DNA from: Lingula anatina
Lineage: Eukaryota; Brachiopoda; Lingulata; Lingulida; Lingulidae
Assembly: GCF_001039355.2 (NCBI RefSeq)
Contig: NW_019774069.1
Location: 133,373-193,372 of the forward strand
Length of the DNA: 60,000 nucleotides
Direction: 5' to 3'
Part shown: in pieces, positions 59,276-60,000 of the stretch
Numbering within the stretch: position 1 is the first letter of the stretch
Layout of the letters: each line of letters begins with the position of its first letter
The notes under the pieces: generated by a model
What the model was told of the DNA's origin: nothing
What the model saw: only the letters and a program-made list of their open reading frames with translations
Databases searched by the model: none
Made by a program: the position numbers and the translations under genes

Positions 59276-59867
59276 TATTTGCTCCGTAACACTCGTCCAG
59301 CGGCCATTCTGGAGGGAAAGAACGACGGGGAATAGTAGCGTAAATATAGGTGAACCAAATAAAATGAAATAATCTTCATATCGTGATCAAGTACACCAAA
59401 AGGAAAATAGTATATACATGTGAAAACTTCAGCTGATCAGCGTGATCGACCCATATAAACTCAAGACAGTCCTGACCTGCCCCTGTATCCCAACATCGTG
59501 GAATGTTGTCAGAAGCTAGTTCAGTTATCTTGTACTTCATTTTTCTTGTTCATTGGGTAATAACAGTTATAGTTTTAGAGAGTTTACTGTGTAATCATAA
59601 GTTCAACNGTGTTCGAATGTTACATTTTGAGAACGCTTTAAACAGTGTTCTGACGCTAAAACAGTAGGCCTAACCGTTGTGAAATATAGAACACATTTTT
59701 GTTCTTTTTATGTTCTTTCACTGAGTATTGTGTGAAAACGAGCTAGTAGAATAATATATTGCTGAAAGGATTAATATGTGTAGGCCTGCTGTCGTTTTAA
59801 AGAAGTGCATTTTTTGTACTGAATAGTAGGCCTATACCAACCATTTTGAGCAAAAGCATACCTGTAA

Positions 59868-60000
59868 TGGATCTATCGGTATTTGGATCTCAAAATACGT
59901 GGATCTATAGGTATGTGGATTTAAAGGACGTGGGTTTATGAGGACGTCGTATCTATAGGAACGCAAATATATAGGACAGCAGTAAAAAATTGGATCTATA
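59868..60000 (+). repeat. Degenerate 16-bp tandem array at the window end
   Basis: About seven or more units near ggatctataggtatgt are repeated with about 16-bp spacing and substantial drift (ggatctatcggtattt, ggatctcaaaatacgt, ggatttaaaggacgt). The array runs off the window. Confidence 0.6.

Overview
This is a window of an A+T-rich, intron-rich animal nuclear genome. Genes are broken into many short exons with consensus GT-AG splice sites, 3' UTRs carry AATAAA signals, and introns and intergenic DNA hold many fold-back elements, microsatellites and homopolymers. The gene content and repeat types suggest a marine invertebrate, perhaps a deuterostome (hemichordate, echinoderm or amphioxus). 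That placement is an inference; the sequence alone does not fix the species. Single N characters at 9979, 13020, 30600, 48967 and 59608 look like assembly joins or ambiguous calls.

Layout. (1) The first coding exon of an unidentified minus-strand gene (1364-1227) lies head-to-head with CDIPT, phosphatidylinositol synthase. CDIPT is complete in six coding exons, 1743-6944 (+), encoding 218 aa with a perfect CDP-alcohol phosphotransferase motif. (2) 7-21 kb is gene-poor and rich in mobile-element debris: a Penelope-like fragment inside 79-bp inverted arms, a Harbinger-type MITE, an orphan Ig-like ORF, inverted 16-bp iterons, and two copies of a common invertebrate repeat. (3) 21107-50555 (+) is a kinesin gene best matched to KIF12: 21 coding exons and 1288 aa when a duplicated exon block is counted once. 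It has a 450-residue disordered N-terminal extension with an internal repeat, a complete motor domain (P-loop, switch I, switch II), the KIF12 'MLQEYM.ENE.LR' segment, and a Pro/Gln/Tyr-rich tail. (4) 53410-56662 (+) is a complete 333-aa coiled-coil protein gene in six coding exons that I do not recognise. (5) 57.8-60 kb is intergenic, with a MITE relic, a possible promoter, and a degenerate 16-bp tandem array at the window end.

Most interesting: intron 7 of the kinesin gene holds a 1.8-kb protein-like coding block (37305-39116). It ends in a splice donor of the correct phase to enter the switch-I exon. It could make an isoform that lacks the ATP-binding P-loop. It is interrupted by one apparent frameshift near 38165. 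The second notable structure is a 1.3-kb, about 99% identical tandem duplication of three KIF12 tail exons (47538-50275). It breaks frame if both copies are used and is joined at an N, so an uncollapsed haplotype is the leading explanation.
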